From: Methylobacterium sp. WSM2598
GTDB lineage: Bacteria; Pseudomonadota; Alphaproteobacteria; Rhizobiales; Beijerinckiaceae
Length of the DNA stretch: 64,000 nucleotides
Assembly (NCBI RefSeq): GCF_000379105.1
Contig: NZ_KB900609.1
Location: 252,281 to 316,280 of the forward strand
Direction of reading: 5' to 3'
Under the pieces are notes generated by a model. The model searched no databases. It saw only the letters and a program-made list of their open reading frames with translations, and was not told the DNA's origin. The translations under genes and the position numbers were made by a program. Shown in pieces: positions 16,896 through 25,111 of this stretch. Positions within the stretch are counted from its first letter, which is position 1, and each line of letters begins with the position of its first letter.

Positions 16896-17342
16896 GCCCG
16901 CAACGATCTTGGCGGCCCGCCACGGCCCGATGCCGGAGACCTCCTGAAGCCGGTCGGGTTCGGCCTCGATGAACTCGAAGGTGTTCTCGCCGAAGGCGCC
17001 GACGATGGGCTTGGCCATGGCGGGGCCGATCCCGCGCATGTGGCCGGAGGCGAGGTACTTCTCGATGCCCGCGGCGCCGGTCGGCGGGGTGGCTTTCAGG
17101 GTCTCGGCCTAGAGCTGGAGGCCGTGGGCGCGGTCGGTGAGCCAAATTCCTGTCGCCGTGATCCGATCGCCCGCGCCGATCGCGGGCGCATGCCCGACCA
17201 CCGGCACGAGGTCGCGCTTGCCGCGAGCGTGCACCTTGAGCACGCGGAAGCCGGTTTCGGGCGAGTGGAACGTCACGCGCTCGACCGTGCCCGCGAGGGC
17301 CTCGATCGGGCCGTTCCTCTCGACCTGCTTGGGCCGGACCAT
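16896..17342 (-). pseudogene. RecD2-type helicase N-terminal remnant
   Basis: VERNGPIEALAGTVERVTFH starts the OB-like N-terminal domain of RecD2/RecD-like helicases. After DRAHGLQL a TAG stop replaces what is normally a Lys codon. The same frame then continues AETLKATPPTGAAGIEKYLA, HMRGIGPAMAKPIVGAFGEN and GIGPWRAAKIVAG, the helix-hairpin-helix region. Similarity ends there, so the entire helicase core is missing. It is a dead fragment of about 150 codons with one in-frame nonsense mutation. Confidence 0.75.
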
Positions 17343-17683
17343 CTGGTTCGTGTGTCCCCGCGGGACCCATGACCGGCTCCCGCCCCCTCAGCTAAGCAGA
17401 GCCACGAGACCACTTCCAGAGCTGGGCCACTGCCATCCGCCCGAACATGGTCCCTGTTTGGTTCCGCTTCCATCCAGGACTTGCGACGAGGTGCCGATCG
17501 GTGCGGGCCCAGTGGAGACGCATCGCACCCACGCACTCGTCCATAGCTCTCCAGCGCCCTTGAAGCTTGAGCAAAACCAAAGGCGATAGCGCATGGTGCG
17601 AAACCAAACAGCAATCAGAGGTGTTGATCGCCTACTGTGTCGCCGAAGGGCTGAGCGCCCGGGCTGCTGAGAGGTGGATGCGT

Positions 17684-19024
17684 ATGATGTACCTCATGCG
17701 TGAGTCGTGCGAACTGATGCTCACGCCAGCCCGCGTCGCCGCAGACCTCGCGAAGCTCGCGTGCGAGAACCCGCTCAACCCTCTCACCTACACGGTAGCC
17801 GGCCGTTCGATTGCGGCCTCGTGTGAGATCTTCGAGCGGGCCACCCGCTCCTATCCCAAACCCGCCTTCGGCCTGCCGGCCGCGGAGCGGATCGTGTGGG
17901 AGCAGCCCTTCTGCCGGGTCATCGCCTTCGGCGAGCCGTGTGACAAGCCCAAGCTGCTGCTCGTGGCTCCCATGTCGGGCCACTACGCGACCCTGCTGCG
18001 GGGTACGGTGGCGGCCTTCCTCGACACGCATCAGGTGTTCATCACCGACTGGACCGACGCCAAGCAGGTGCCGCGCGCGGCCGGGCGCTTTGGGCTGGAC
18101 GAGTACATCGACTACTGCATGGCGATGTTCGCGGCGCTCGGGCCGGACCTGCACGTCATGGCGGTCTGCCAGCCCTCGGTGCCCGTCCTGGCCGCCATTG
18201 CCCGCATGGAGGCCGAGAACCACCCCCTGGTTCCCCTCTCGGCGACGCTCGCGGGTGGTCCGATCGACACCCGTCGCTCTCCGACCGCGGTGAATGAACT
18301 GGCGCGGGAGCGCGGCATCACGTGGTTCCGGCAGCACTGCATCCATGCCGTGCCGCCGAGCCATCCGGGCAACGGCCGCGCGGTCTACCCGGGCTTCCTT
18401 CAGCTGGGAGGCTTCATGGGTATGAACCTCGACCGCCACCTGACCGCCCACTGGGACATGTTCAACCATCTCGTCGAGGGTGACGGCGACTCCGCGGCCA
18501 AGCACCGGGCCTTCTACGACGAGTACCTCGCCGTGATGGACCTCACCGCCGAATTCTACCTTGAGACGGTCGAGCAGGTGTTCATCAGCCACCGGCTCCC
18601 GCGGGGTGAGATGCAGCATCGCGGCAAGGCCGTCGACCTCGGAGCGATCCGCCGCTGCGCTCTGATGGCGGTGGAGGGCGAGAAGGACGACATCACGGGC
18701 GTCGGACAGACGCTGGCGGCTCTCGACCTCACGCCCAACCTGCCGCCCGAGAAGAAGGCGTACCATCTCCAGGCGGGAGCGGGTCACTACGGCATCTTCA
18801 ACGGCTCGCGCTTCCAGGCCGAGGTTGTGCCGAAGATCAAGCACTTCATGGAGAGCAGCAGCGAGCGGCCCGCTGAGCGGGGAACGACTTGCGAAGAGGC
18901 CTCCACGCTCGGGCTCGATCAGGACGAGGTCGACGCTCTCAATCGATCCGTGGCGTTGATCGTGTACAAAGCCCCACACCACTATCCTGTGGCTGGTACT
19001 CTGCAAGTTGCGGGGCAGTCCTGA
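17684..19024 (+). CDS. phaZ: Intracellular polyhydroxyalkanoate depolymerase, 446 aa
   Basis: An alpha/beta hydrolase that degrades intracellular PHB granules to hydroxybutyrate. Family landmarks: NPLNPLTYTVAGRSIAASCE, LLVAPMSGHYATLLRGTVAA, the nucleophile elbow AVCQPSVP around residue 161 with Cys instead of Ser (as in intracellular PhaZ), and HLQAGAGHYGIFNGSRFQAE with the catalytic His. The start is taken at ATG 17684, with AGAGG 9 nt upstream. The frame is open to 17567, but that part does not resemble the family. It converges with a PAS gene 27 nt downstream. The C-terminal ~45 residues after HFMESSSER are unusual. Confidence 0.8.
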   Translation: MMYLMRESCELMLTPARVAADLAKLACENPLNPLTYTVAGRSIAASCEIFERATRSYPKPAFGLPAAERIVWEQPFCRVIAFGEPCDKPKLLLVAPMSGHYATLLRGTVAAFLDTHQVFITDWTDAKQVPRAAGRFGLDEYIDYCMAMFAALGPDLHVMAVCQPSVPVLAAIARMEAENHPLVPLSATLAGGPIDTRRSPTAVNELARERGITWFRQHCIHAVPPSHPGNGRAVYPGFLQLGGFMGMNLDRHLTAHWDMFNHLVEGDGDSAAKHRAFYDEYLAVMDLTAEFYLETVEQVFISHRLPRGEMQHRGKAVDLGAIRRCALMAVEGEKDDITGVGQTLAALDLTPNLPPEKKAYHLQAGAGHYGIFNGSRFQAEVVPKIKHFMESSSERPAERGTTCEEASTLGLDQDEVDALNRSVALIVYKAPHHYPVAGTLQVAGQS

Positions 19025-19051
19025 GGCGAGGTCAAGCCAGCGATCAGCCTT

Positions 19052-19765
19052 TCAGTGTAGAGTGGATGGCTCCTGACGCGAGAGCGGCTTCAGAGAGACT
19101 GCCCGCTCTTGCAGATCGTTCAGCCGCTTCATCAAAGCCGTCCGCTTCCGCTCCCGTTTGGTTTGTAGCTGCATGAGAATTCGTTCTTTCTCAGCGCTTG
19201 GTCCGGTCCAGTCGTCCAGGCGCTCGCAGTCGAGCTGATAAGCAACCTCAATATCAGCGATGGCGCCCAACGTGGATTGTAACTGGCCTGTCAAATCATC
19301 CAGTTCCGCGCCTCTCAAAATATCCGGGGAGTGGGTTGACACCGTAACCGCACCTGACAGCTCCAATGAGTGCCGCATCGGCCTTGAGCCGAGCGCCACC
19401 AGCATGTTCGAGCCTGCAATAATCACTCCTGACGGGGCGCGGATCGGGGTCGGGTAGGGCATGAACGGGATCAGCGTGCCCTCGGGCCGCTCCAGCACGG
19501 CCCACACGTCGCGAACGGGCCGCCCCTCCTTCAAAGCGATCGCCATCGGGCACTGATCGAGCGGCAACTCTGAACCGGCAGGCGTGAATATGCGCCATGA
19601 GCCGCACCAGCGGGTGCGGCCAATCTCCGGATGATATCCCCAAAGCTCCGCTGCTGCCCGATTGTAGTACGTCAGCCAGCCGTCAGCGTCCGTCGTATAA
19701 ATCGGTACGATGGCATCGTCGAACACGTGCGCAACAGGCGGCTCGTAGTTCCAGTCAGCGGTCAT
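19052..19765 (-). CDS. PAS-domain protein with C-terminal coiled coil, 237 aa
   Basis: The PAS fold runs from about residue 12 to 120: PIYTTDADGWLTYYNRAAAE, LWGYHPEIGRTRWCGSWRIF and PYPTPIRAPSGVIIAGSNML. The C-terminal third is an acidic then basic helix (ERLDDWTGPSAEKERILMQL, KRERKRTALMKRLNDLQERA), likely a coiled coil. No kinase or output domain is present. It may be an adaptor or sensor that works with a partner. ATG 19765 has GGAGG about 11 nt upstream, and an alternative ATG at 19783 has no ribosome site. It converges with phaZ. Confidence 0.65.
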   Translation of the reverse strand: MTADWNYEPPVAHVFDDAIVPIYTTDADGWLTYYNRAAAELWGYHPEIGRTRWCGSWRIFTPAGSELPLDQCPMAIALKEGRPVRDVWAVLERPEGTLIPFMPYPTPIRAPSGVIIAGSNMLVALGSRPMRHSLELSGAVTVSTHSPDILRGAELDDLTGQLQSTLGAIADIEVAYQLDCERLDDWTGPSAEKERILMQLQTKRERKRTALMKRLNDLQERAVSLKPLSRQEPSTLH

Positions 19766-19989
19766 GCCTGGGCGGTCCTCCATGCTGAAGCCGGCGGATT
19801 TTCGGCCGAGCGGCAGTGGAGCTTTCGTGTGGGGGTGAAATGGTTGCTGGCTAGGTATGCGACAAGCGTGCAGAATGTGTGACGCCCGCGGCAGGGTGGC
19901 CGAACTCGGAAGGCCGAGCTGCGTCGCCATTCGCCCCCGTCGCCCTCGTGCCGGGACCGAACATCTCAGTTTTGGCCTCTGCCCGGCCG

Positions 19990-20298
19990 TCATATGGCTA
20001 AGCTTATTGGCCGCCATCGACCCCTGCGGGCATGACGGCTCGCGTGGACCTGTCCAAGATCGCCTTCCCGGCCGAGTTGCCGCCAGACCTTGCGCACGCC
20101 GTAGACGCAGAAGTTCTCCTCGAACACGCGCCGGATCTCGACCATCAGCGCCGCGTCCGAGCGAGCCCGGGCCGGCAGCCTGTCGGGATCGGCGCGCCGC
20201 GCGGCCTGGGCGTAGTACGTCGACAGGGCGATCGGCAGCACGCGGCAGATCGGCTCGACCCCGTAGGCCTCCCGGTGATCGTCGATGAAGGCGATCAT
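19990..20298 (-). pseudogene. IS3 OrfB, N-terminal fragment
   Basis: MIAFIDDHREAYGVEPICRV, then TYYAQAARRADPDRLPARAR and EENFCVYGVRKVWRQLGREG is the usual start of OrfB (HTH_21 region). The integrase core with DDE residues is missing. It overlaps the OrfA stop as expected for a frameshift product. Confidence 0.7.
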
Positions 20299-20621
20299 GT
20301 CCGCGACCGGCGGTCGAGCTCCGCCATCGCAAAATACGCCGACGCCTTTCTGAGGATCTCGTTGACCTGTCGCAGTTCGCGGTTCTCCCGCTCCAGCACC
20401 TTGATCGGTTCGCGTTCGTCCGTCGTCGGTCCGGCGCGCTGGCCCTGGTCCCGCTCGGCATGACGAACCCGGTTGCGCAGCGTCTCGCCCGAGCATCCGA
20501 TCTTGGAAGCGACCGAGCGGATCGCCGCATACTGCGAGCCATGCTCGCCCTGATGGTCGAACACCATCCGCAGCGCGCGCTCGCGGACTTCAGGCGAAAA
20601 GGGTGTGCTGCGCTTCGTCAT
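20295..20621 (-). CDS. IS3-family transposase OrfA, 108 aa
   Basis: MTKRSTPFSPEVRERALRMV, then IRSVASKIGCSGETLRNRVR is the helix-turn-helix, and EREPIKVLERENRELRQVNE followed by ILRKASAYFAMAEL is the leucine zipper used for dimerisation and for the -1 frameshift into OrfB. Complete length for an OrfA. Without OrfB catalytic core it cannot transpose the element. Confidence 0.8.
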   Translation of the reverse strand: MTKRSTPFSPEVRERALRMVFDHQGEHGSQYAAIRSVASKIGCSGETLRNRVRHAERDQGQRAGPTTDEREPIKVLERENRELRQVNEILRKASAYFAMAELDRRSRT

Positions 20622-20693
20622 GGCTCCATCCTCTCAAGAGTTGGAGCCTCCGGGAAACCCGGAGCGGTTCACAAGTCCGCTCGTTTCTGTCTA

Positions 20694-20793
20694 GAGCATT
20701 TTCCGACGAAGTGGATGCCGGTTCGTCGCAGACAATGCGGCAAGATCAAAGATCGAGAGCGGCACCCGATTGCAACGTGATCGGGTGCCGCTC
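20694..20793 (-). repeat. 100-bp palindromic mobile repeat, copy B
   Basis: 100 bp, inverted relative to copy A, flanked by TA. The stem arms read GAGCGGCACCCGAT and ATCGGGTGCCGCTC: compared with copy A one base pair has changed in both arms. It lies 20 bp from the IS3 left end, and its right edge supplies the stop codon of the gene at 20793-21020. Confidence 0.8.
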
Positions 20794-21020
20794 TAGACCG
20801 CAGCGGCAGCCAGGAAGCAGAGGATGCCCGCTGCCAGCATCACCAGCCCCGGCCAGTTTGCCCGAGGGCTGAAGCCGGCCGCGCTATCCGTCCGGCTCTT
20901 GGCCTTGAAGCGCCCACCCCAGAGCGCCGTGAAGGCTGTGAGCAGGAGGCCGCCTATAAAAAGCAGCACACCAGCCCAGACAAGGACCAGCTGTGGCTGA
21001 AGGATTGCGGCCGCGCTCAT
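20793..21020 (-). CDS. Two-helix membrane protein, C-terminus cut by repeat insertion, 75 aa
   Basis: From ATG 21020: MSAAAILQPQLVLVWAGVLL and FIGGLLLTAFTALWGGRF make the first helix, and NWPGLVMLAAGILCFLAAAA the second. The stop TAG lies within the CTAG at the edge of the 100-bp repeat, so the original C-terminus has probably been lost. It sits 94 nt downstream of the dodecin gene. No family is recognised. Confidence 0.5.
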   Translation of the reverse strand: MSAAAILQPQLVLVWAGVLLFIGGLLLTAFTALWGGRFKAKSRTDSAAGFSPRANWPGLVMLAAGILCFLAAAAV

Positions 21021-21114
21021 CGCAGGCACTCGTGTTTTGGTTTGGGTCCTCGCGTGACCTACAAGGCCGCTGAACGGCTCGATCAGAACGCCCCTTTCAG
21101 CCGGCGCCCGCGCC

Positions 21115-21318
21115 TCAGCCCTCAAGCAGGAACGAGATTTTCACGGTGGCCCGGAACTGGGTCACCTTGTCGTTCTCCACAACGGCTTCGAACTCCTTGA
21201 CCCAGACGGATTGGATGCCGCGCAGCGTGCTGGATGCGCGCTCGACCGCTTGCTTGATCGCGTCCTCGTAGCCTTGCGGGGATTGTGCGGAGAGTTCGAG
21301 GAACTTCACCACCGACAT
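21115..21318 (-). CDS. Dodecin family flavin-binding protein, 67 aa
   Basis: MSVVKFLELSAQSPQGYEDA, then QAVERASSTLRGIQSVWVKE and VTQFRATVKISFLLEG follow the dodecin pattern: a beta strand, an amphipathic helix, the SVWVKE strand containing the flavin-stacking Trp, and a final pair of strands. The length of 67 is typical. Dodecins assemble into hollow 12-mers that store or buffer flavins in the cytosol. A purine-rich site (GGAGG) precedes the ATG. Confidence 0.85.
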   Translation of the reverse strand: MSVVKFLELSAQSPQGYEDAIKQAVERASSTLRGIQSVWVKEFEAVVENDKVTQFRATVKISFLLEG

Positions 21319-21880
21319 GACTGCCTCCCTTGCGGGTCAGGCATGTGATGCTATGCCCGGCTCAATAGGGACGCAATCCTCTGTGCATTTACGTGCGGTG
21401 GCTTGGCAGTAACGCCGAGGCGCGTCCGTAATGGGGTTATGCGAATAGCAGGCTTCGTCGACGCGACAGCGTTCGGCCTGCAGAACGTGCAGACTACGTT
21501 GCGAAGACGATTGTGTAGGAGCCGATTCGGCAGCGCCTTGCCAGCTTGGAATCCAGCATGCTTTTCTGGCCCGCTTCTACTCTACAGAGCCTTAGCCCAC
21601 CCGGCGCCCCGCCGTGGCGAGATTTCTTTCGTTATTGTGGATTAGCTCTGAATACGAGATGCAACGGCACTCAGAATATGCTTGACGCACGCCCGTTCCA
21701 GTTCCCCCGAAACGTGGATCGTAACCTTTCAGCCCGCCCGGTCCGGCCGCGGCTGGCTTCTCTTGCGACTTCGCCGGCGCGACGGCTGCCGAGCTTCTTC
21801 CGGTTCTCAGCATCCGGAATCACCACAGATTTTCACTCCGCCCGATCCTGTTGTGGCGGGCCTTTTCTAGATTTTGGTTA
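21319..21880. other. Stretch without a confident gene
   Basis: 562 bp between dodecin and cupin. Short frames have no support. A terminator-like hairpin is at its right end. Confidence 0.35.
21839..21868 (+). terminator. Terminator-like hairpin
   Basis: CGCCCG and CGGGC pair around a ~10-nt loop and are followed by CTTTTCT. No plus-strand gene upstream was identified, so its transcript is unknown. Confidence 0.35.
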
Positions 21881-22432
21881 CTAATTGTGGCCTTTAGGCG
21901 GTCTGGAAGCTTGCGCTGACCCTGCAATCGCCCGCAGGTCGGCGGCGAATACTGGAAACCTCGTGCTCAGTTCCTCGACATCGCCGATCTCCGCATCCGC
22001 TGGCGTCACACCAGGCCAGGCCGTGCTCGCGCCCAGAAACCAACCTTCCTGACCGATGAGCCGTGCAGTGTGGAATACGCCGCCAGGGATCAGCAGTTGA
22101 ACGCGCTCGCCATTGCGCAGGTTTGGTCCTACAACTGCCCGCTGGGCGGCGCCGTTTGGGTGTAGAAGAAATACCTCTAGGGGGTTACCGAGATAGTAAT
22201 GGTAGAGCTGATCGTTTTGGATCCGGTGCAGCCTTACGGGCACTAGTGGTGTGACCATGAAGTACAGCGCTGACCCTAATGGACGCCCATCTCCAAAGGG
22301 TTCAGCCAGCCCACCAGGCGCAATACAGCGCGCGCTATGGTAGGTTGCGCGAACACAACCACATGTTGCGTTCGGCTCCAGTCCCAAAAGCGTGACGACG
22401 TCTTCGGCACTGAGCGCATCACTCACGAGCAT
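21881..22432 (-). CDS. DUF985-type cupin protein, 183 aa
   Basis: MLVSDALSAEDVVTLLGLEP begins the domain. Typical cupin_5 landmarks follow: YHSARCIAPGG, GSALYFMVTPLVPVRLHRIQ, QLYHYYLGNPLEVFLLHPNG and VPGGVFHTARL in variant form (LIPGGVFHTARLIG). The family forms a small double-stranded beta helix that may bind a sugar or nucleotide. Its substrate is unknown. The frame is open to 22537, but residues before ATG 22432 look spurious. A solitary gene between mobile remnants. Confidence 0.75.
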   Translation of the reverse strand: MLVSDALSAEDVVTLLGLEPNATCGCVRATYHSARCIAPGGLAEPFGDGRPLGSALYFMVTPLVPVRLHRIQNDQLYHYYLGNPLEVFLLHPNGAAQRAVVGPNLRNGERVQLLIPGGVFHTARLIGQEGWFLGASTAWPGVTPADAEIGDVEELSTRFPVFAADLRAIAGSAQASRPPKGHN

Positions 22433-22570
22433 CACTCCGTATTTGCGTTTCCAGGCGCGCCTCAATAGAAGAGGCCGATCGGGTCGAAGCAGCCATAGAA
22501 GTAAGGCCTTTCTGCCGAGCGGCTCCGAACCTATCATGGATTAGGGTGCAAAGCCCCCACTGCCAGCTTA

Positions 22571-22670
22571 GAGCAGTACCCGATCACGTTGCAATCGGGT
22601 ACTGCTCTCGGTCTTTGATCTTGCGGCATTTTCTGCGACGAACCGGCATCCACTTCGTCGGAAAATGCTC
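22571..22670 (+). repeat. 100-bp palindromic mobile repeat, copy C
   Basis: 100 bp, same orientation as copy A, flanked by TA. Stem arms GAGCAGTACCCGAT and ATCGGGTACTGCTC carry another paired change relative to copy A. The right end CGTCGGAAAATGCTC is identical to copy A. Confidence 0.8.
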
Positions 22671-22720
22671 TAGCGCGCCTAACAGAACGGCACGGACGGG
22701 CGGCTTGCGCGTTGGGCTGC

Positions 22721-22797
22721 ATGGCCCGTCCGCTGCTCCCTGACGATCTCTGGACTGAGATCGCTCCGCTCCTGCCCTCGCCGAAACCGCGCCCCAA
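22721..22797 (+). pseudogene. IS5-type transposase N-terminal fragment
   Basis: MARPLLPDDLWTEIAPLLPS followed by PKPRPKG is the characteristic opening of IS5-family transposases (DUF4096 domain). It is cut after 26 codons and joined directly to a recombinase fragment. Confidence 0.6.
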
Positions 22798-22798
22798 G

Positions 22799-23389
22799 GG
22801 CGCTGTGGCATGCGCCGACGACGCAGCGGGACCGCCAGGCGATCGCCCGGTTGATGCTGGAGCAGGTCGCCGTACGCGTGGACGGCAGCAGCGAGCACGT
22901 CGAGGTCGCGTGCGACCGGGCCGGCGGTGCGCGGACCCGCCACGCGCTGGTCCGGCCCGTCCGGCGGTTCGAGCAGCTGCGCGGGTGCGAGCAGGTGCTG
23001 GCCACGATCCGCGACCTGCGCGGGCAGGGCTGCTCGGCCGCGGCCATCGCCGATCGGCTGAACGCTGCCGGCTGGCGGCCGCCCGAGCGGGAGGGGTTCG
23101 ACGCGTCCATGGTCCAGCGCCTGGTGTTCCGCTACGGGCTGGGCAGCGGGCGGCCGATCTGGAGCGGCAGCGCCGCGCGCGAGCCCGGCACCGAATGGAC
23201 CCTGCACGAGGCGGCCAAGCGGCTCGGCGTGCACCGGCACACCGCCTACCGCTGGCTGCAAGACGGGCGCCTGCGGGGGCGCATGGCGGCCCTTGGGACC
23301 AGCGCATCCGGATCGTGCGGATGAGCGGCGACGAGCTGGACCAGGTCAGAGCGGCGGCGCTACCGCCAAGCAGCAGGAACCGGACGTAG
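22799..23389 (+). pseudogene. C-terminal fragment of a serine recombinase-like protein
   Basis: The frame around LMLEQVAVRVDGSSEHVEVA, then ALVRPVRRFEQLRGCEQVLA, RDLRGQGCSAAAIADRLNAA and EWTLHEAAKRLGVHRHTAYR matches the C-terminal region of large site-specific recombinases, ending in a helix-turn-helix. After GRMAALG the frame shifts near 23295 to RIRIVRMSGDELDQVRAAAL. The catalytic N-terminal domain is absent. Confidence 0.55.
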
Positions 23390-23403
23390 AGAGGTAGCAT
23401 GGA

Positions 23404-23580
23404 AACGCAGTCGAGCGCGTCTGGCTCTCCCTGCGCGAGCGCTCCCTGTCCCATCGGCTCCTGGCCGACTACGACGCCGTCGTGAATGCCTGCTGTCAAG
23501 CCTGGACCGCGCTCACCGCCGGGGTCGGACGGCTCCGCTCGCTCACCGCCTACCCCTACCTTGAACAGGTGAAACTATAA
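23404..23580 (+). pseudogene. IS630-family transposase C-terminal fragment
   Basis: NAVERVWLSLRERSLSHRLL, then ADYDAVVNACCQAWTALTA and RLRSLTAYPYLEQVKL is the usual IS630 C-terminus, including the catalytic Glu in NAVERVW. The first two catalytic Asp residues are missing because the upstream part is gone. Confidence 0.7.
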
Positions 23581-23934
23581 GCGCGGCGGTATCAGGAAAA
23601 CAAATGTCGGGAAAACCCTCGCAATCGGACCTTCCCGGCATGCGCTATGAGGGGCCGCTTTGGGTCATTTTGACCCGTCCGGTCTCGGCTCGGCCGGTGG
23701 CTTATGCCGCTACACCTGTCAGCTGATCCCGGATTCGTGCGCCGGCGAAGGAGTGCAGGGGTTCGGAGGTCAGCGCATTGCAACCTTTGCCACGGGACTT
23801 TGACGTGACCTCGCAGCAGTCCAGCCGTCACGTCTACCCTGGGTCATCTGCAACGATGACAACCAAGAAAACCGCAAAGATCAAAACTTGATGCCAATTT
23901 CATCGCTGATGGTACGCTTAAAGACTCAATATTA
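23581..23934. other. Intergenic stretch, no gene seen
   Basis: 354 bp between the IS630 fragment and livK. The part from 23860 to 23934 is AT-rich. No structured element was recognised. Confidence 0.4.
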
Positions 23935-25029
23935 TCAATTTATCTGCGTAAAATCTCCATTCGACCACCGGTACAGAACGTAACCGGGAGCAGAAATGTC
24001 TCCCTTTCTGTCGAAACCGACATTGCCCAAAATCGTGCCGAAAGTCCCCGATTTAAGGGCACGGTCGACGGCTTTCGGGTCGGTCGATTGCGCGTTTCGG
24101 GCGGCTTGGGCCAGCACTTGCACGGCGGTGTAGCCGTACAGCGTGAACCCCTCCGGCTCGATCGACTGCGCACGGAAACGGTCGACCACGGCCTTGGCCT
24201 CAGAGCGCCTCCGGGCGTCCGGGTTGAAGGTCATCAGCACGCCGTCCGCCGCGCCGTGCGCGATCGCGGCGAATTCCTTGCTTGCAATGCCGGAGGTGCC
24301 GATCCACTGCGCTGAGTAGGCTTGCTCGGAGGCTTGGCGCACCAATGTTCCCATCTCCTGGTGATAGCCACCGTAGTAAACGACGTCGATGCCGGCCGAC
24401 TTCAGCCGTGTGATGACGGAAGTGTAGTCCCGCTCGCCCGGTGTGATCGCGGCGAACAGGGATTCCTTGACGCCAATCCGGTTGAGGTTGGTCTTCGTTG
24501 CGTCTGCGAGCCCGCGCCCGAAGGGCTGGTTGTCGTGCAGGATCGCGACCTTCTTGCCCGGGAAGCGCTCGGCGATGGTGCGGGCCGCGAGTTCGCCCTG
24601 CTGGTCATCCCGCCCGCAGACGCGGAAGATCCCAGACAGCCCCCGCTCCGTCAGCTTCGCGACGTTGGCGGAGGGCGTCACCATCACGTCCCCGTTTTCC
24701 GCGTAGATCTCGGAGGCGGCCATGGTCGCGCCTGAGCAGACGTGCCCGACGATCAGCCCGACCTTGTTCTGGAGGAAGCGGTTCGCCACAGATACCGCCT
24801 GTTTCGGGTCGCAGGCATCATCCTGAACGTCGAGCACAAGCTTCTCGCCGTTCACGCCACCGCTCTCGTTGACGTCCTTCACGGCCGCATTCACGCCGTT
24901 GAGCACTTGGTCGCCGATCGCCGCGACGGGCCCGGTGCGCGGCACGACGACACCGACGACCACGTCCGCCCGGACGGCCGTGGACCACAGGAGGGCGGCG
25001 AGCACCCACGAACCAGACCGCATTTTCAT
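23935..25029 (-). CDS. Branched-chain amino-acid type ABC substrate-binding protein, ~364 aa
   Basis: Periplasmic binding protein of the LivK/LivJ class. A signal peptide (MKMRSGSWVLAALLWSTAVR followed by ADV) precedes VVVGVVVPRTGPVAAIGDQV. Later landmarks are VNGEKLVLDVQDDACDPKQA and LIVGHVCSGATM. Start chosen at ATG 25029, which has GAGGGGG about 6 nt upstream. ATG 25035 is too close to it. It lies 82 nt after hyuA on the same strand, so it may deliver the substrate of the hydantoinase. Permeases and ATPases of the transporter are not in the window. Confidence 0.8.
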   Translation of the reverse strand: MKMRSGSWVLAALLWSTAVRADVVVGVVVPRTGPVAAIGDQVLNGVNAAVKDVNESGGVNGEKLVLDVQDDACDPKQAVSVANRFLQNKVGLIVGHVCSGATMAASEIYAENGDVMVTPSANVAKLTERGLSGIFRVCGRDDQQGELAARTIAERFPGKKVAILHDNQPFGRGLADATKTNLNRIGVKESLFAAITPGERDYTSVITRLKSAGIDVVYYGGYHQEMGTLVRQASEQAYSAQWIGTSGIASKEFAAIAHGAADGVLMTFNPDARRRSEAKAVVDRFRAQSIEPEGFTLYGYTAVQVLAQAARNAQSTDPKAVDRALKSGTFGTILGNVGFDRKGDISAPGYVLYRWSNGDFTQIN

Positions 25030-25111
25030 GGCCATCCCCCTCGATCCCGCCGTCGGTGCGGCGGCTGCCACCGTCTTGGCGACGCGCCGGGGCGCGCCGC
25101 CGCTTCCGCGG

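Larger units (their letters stand above)
19990..20671 (-). mobile_element. Truncated IS3-family element
   Basis: The left terminus starts TGAACCGCTCCGGGTTTCCC at 20671 on the minus strand. OrfA is complete. OrfB is cut after its N-terminal domain, so the right half and right end are missing. Confidence 0.7.
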
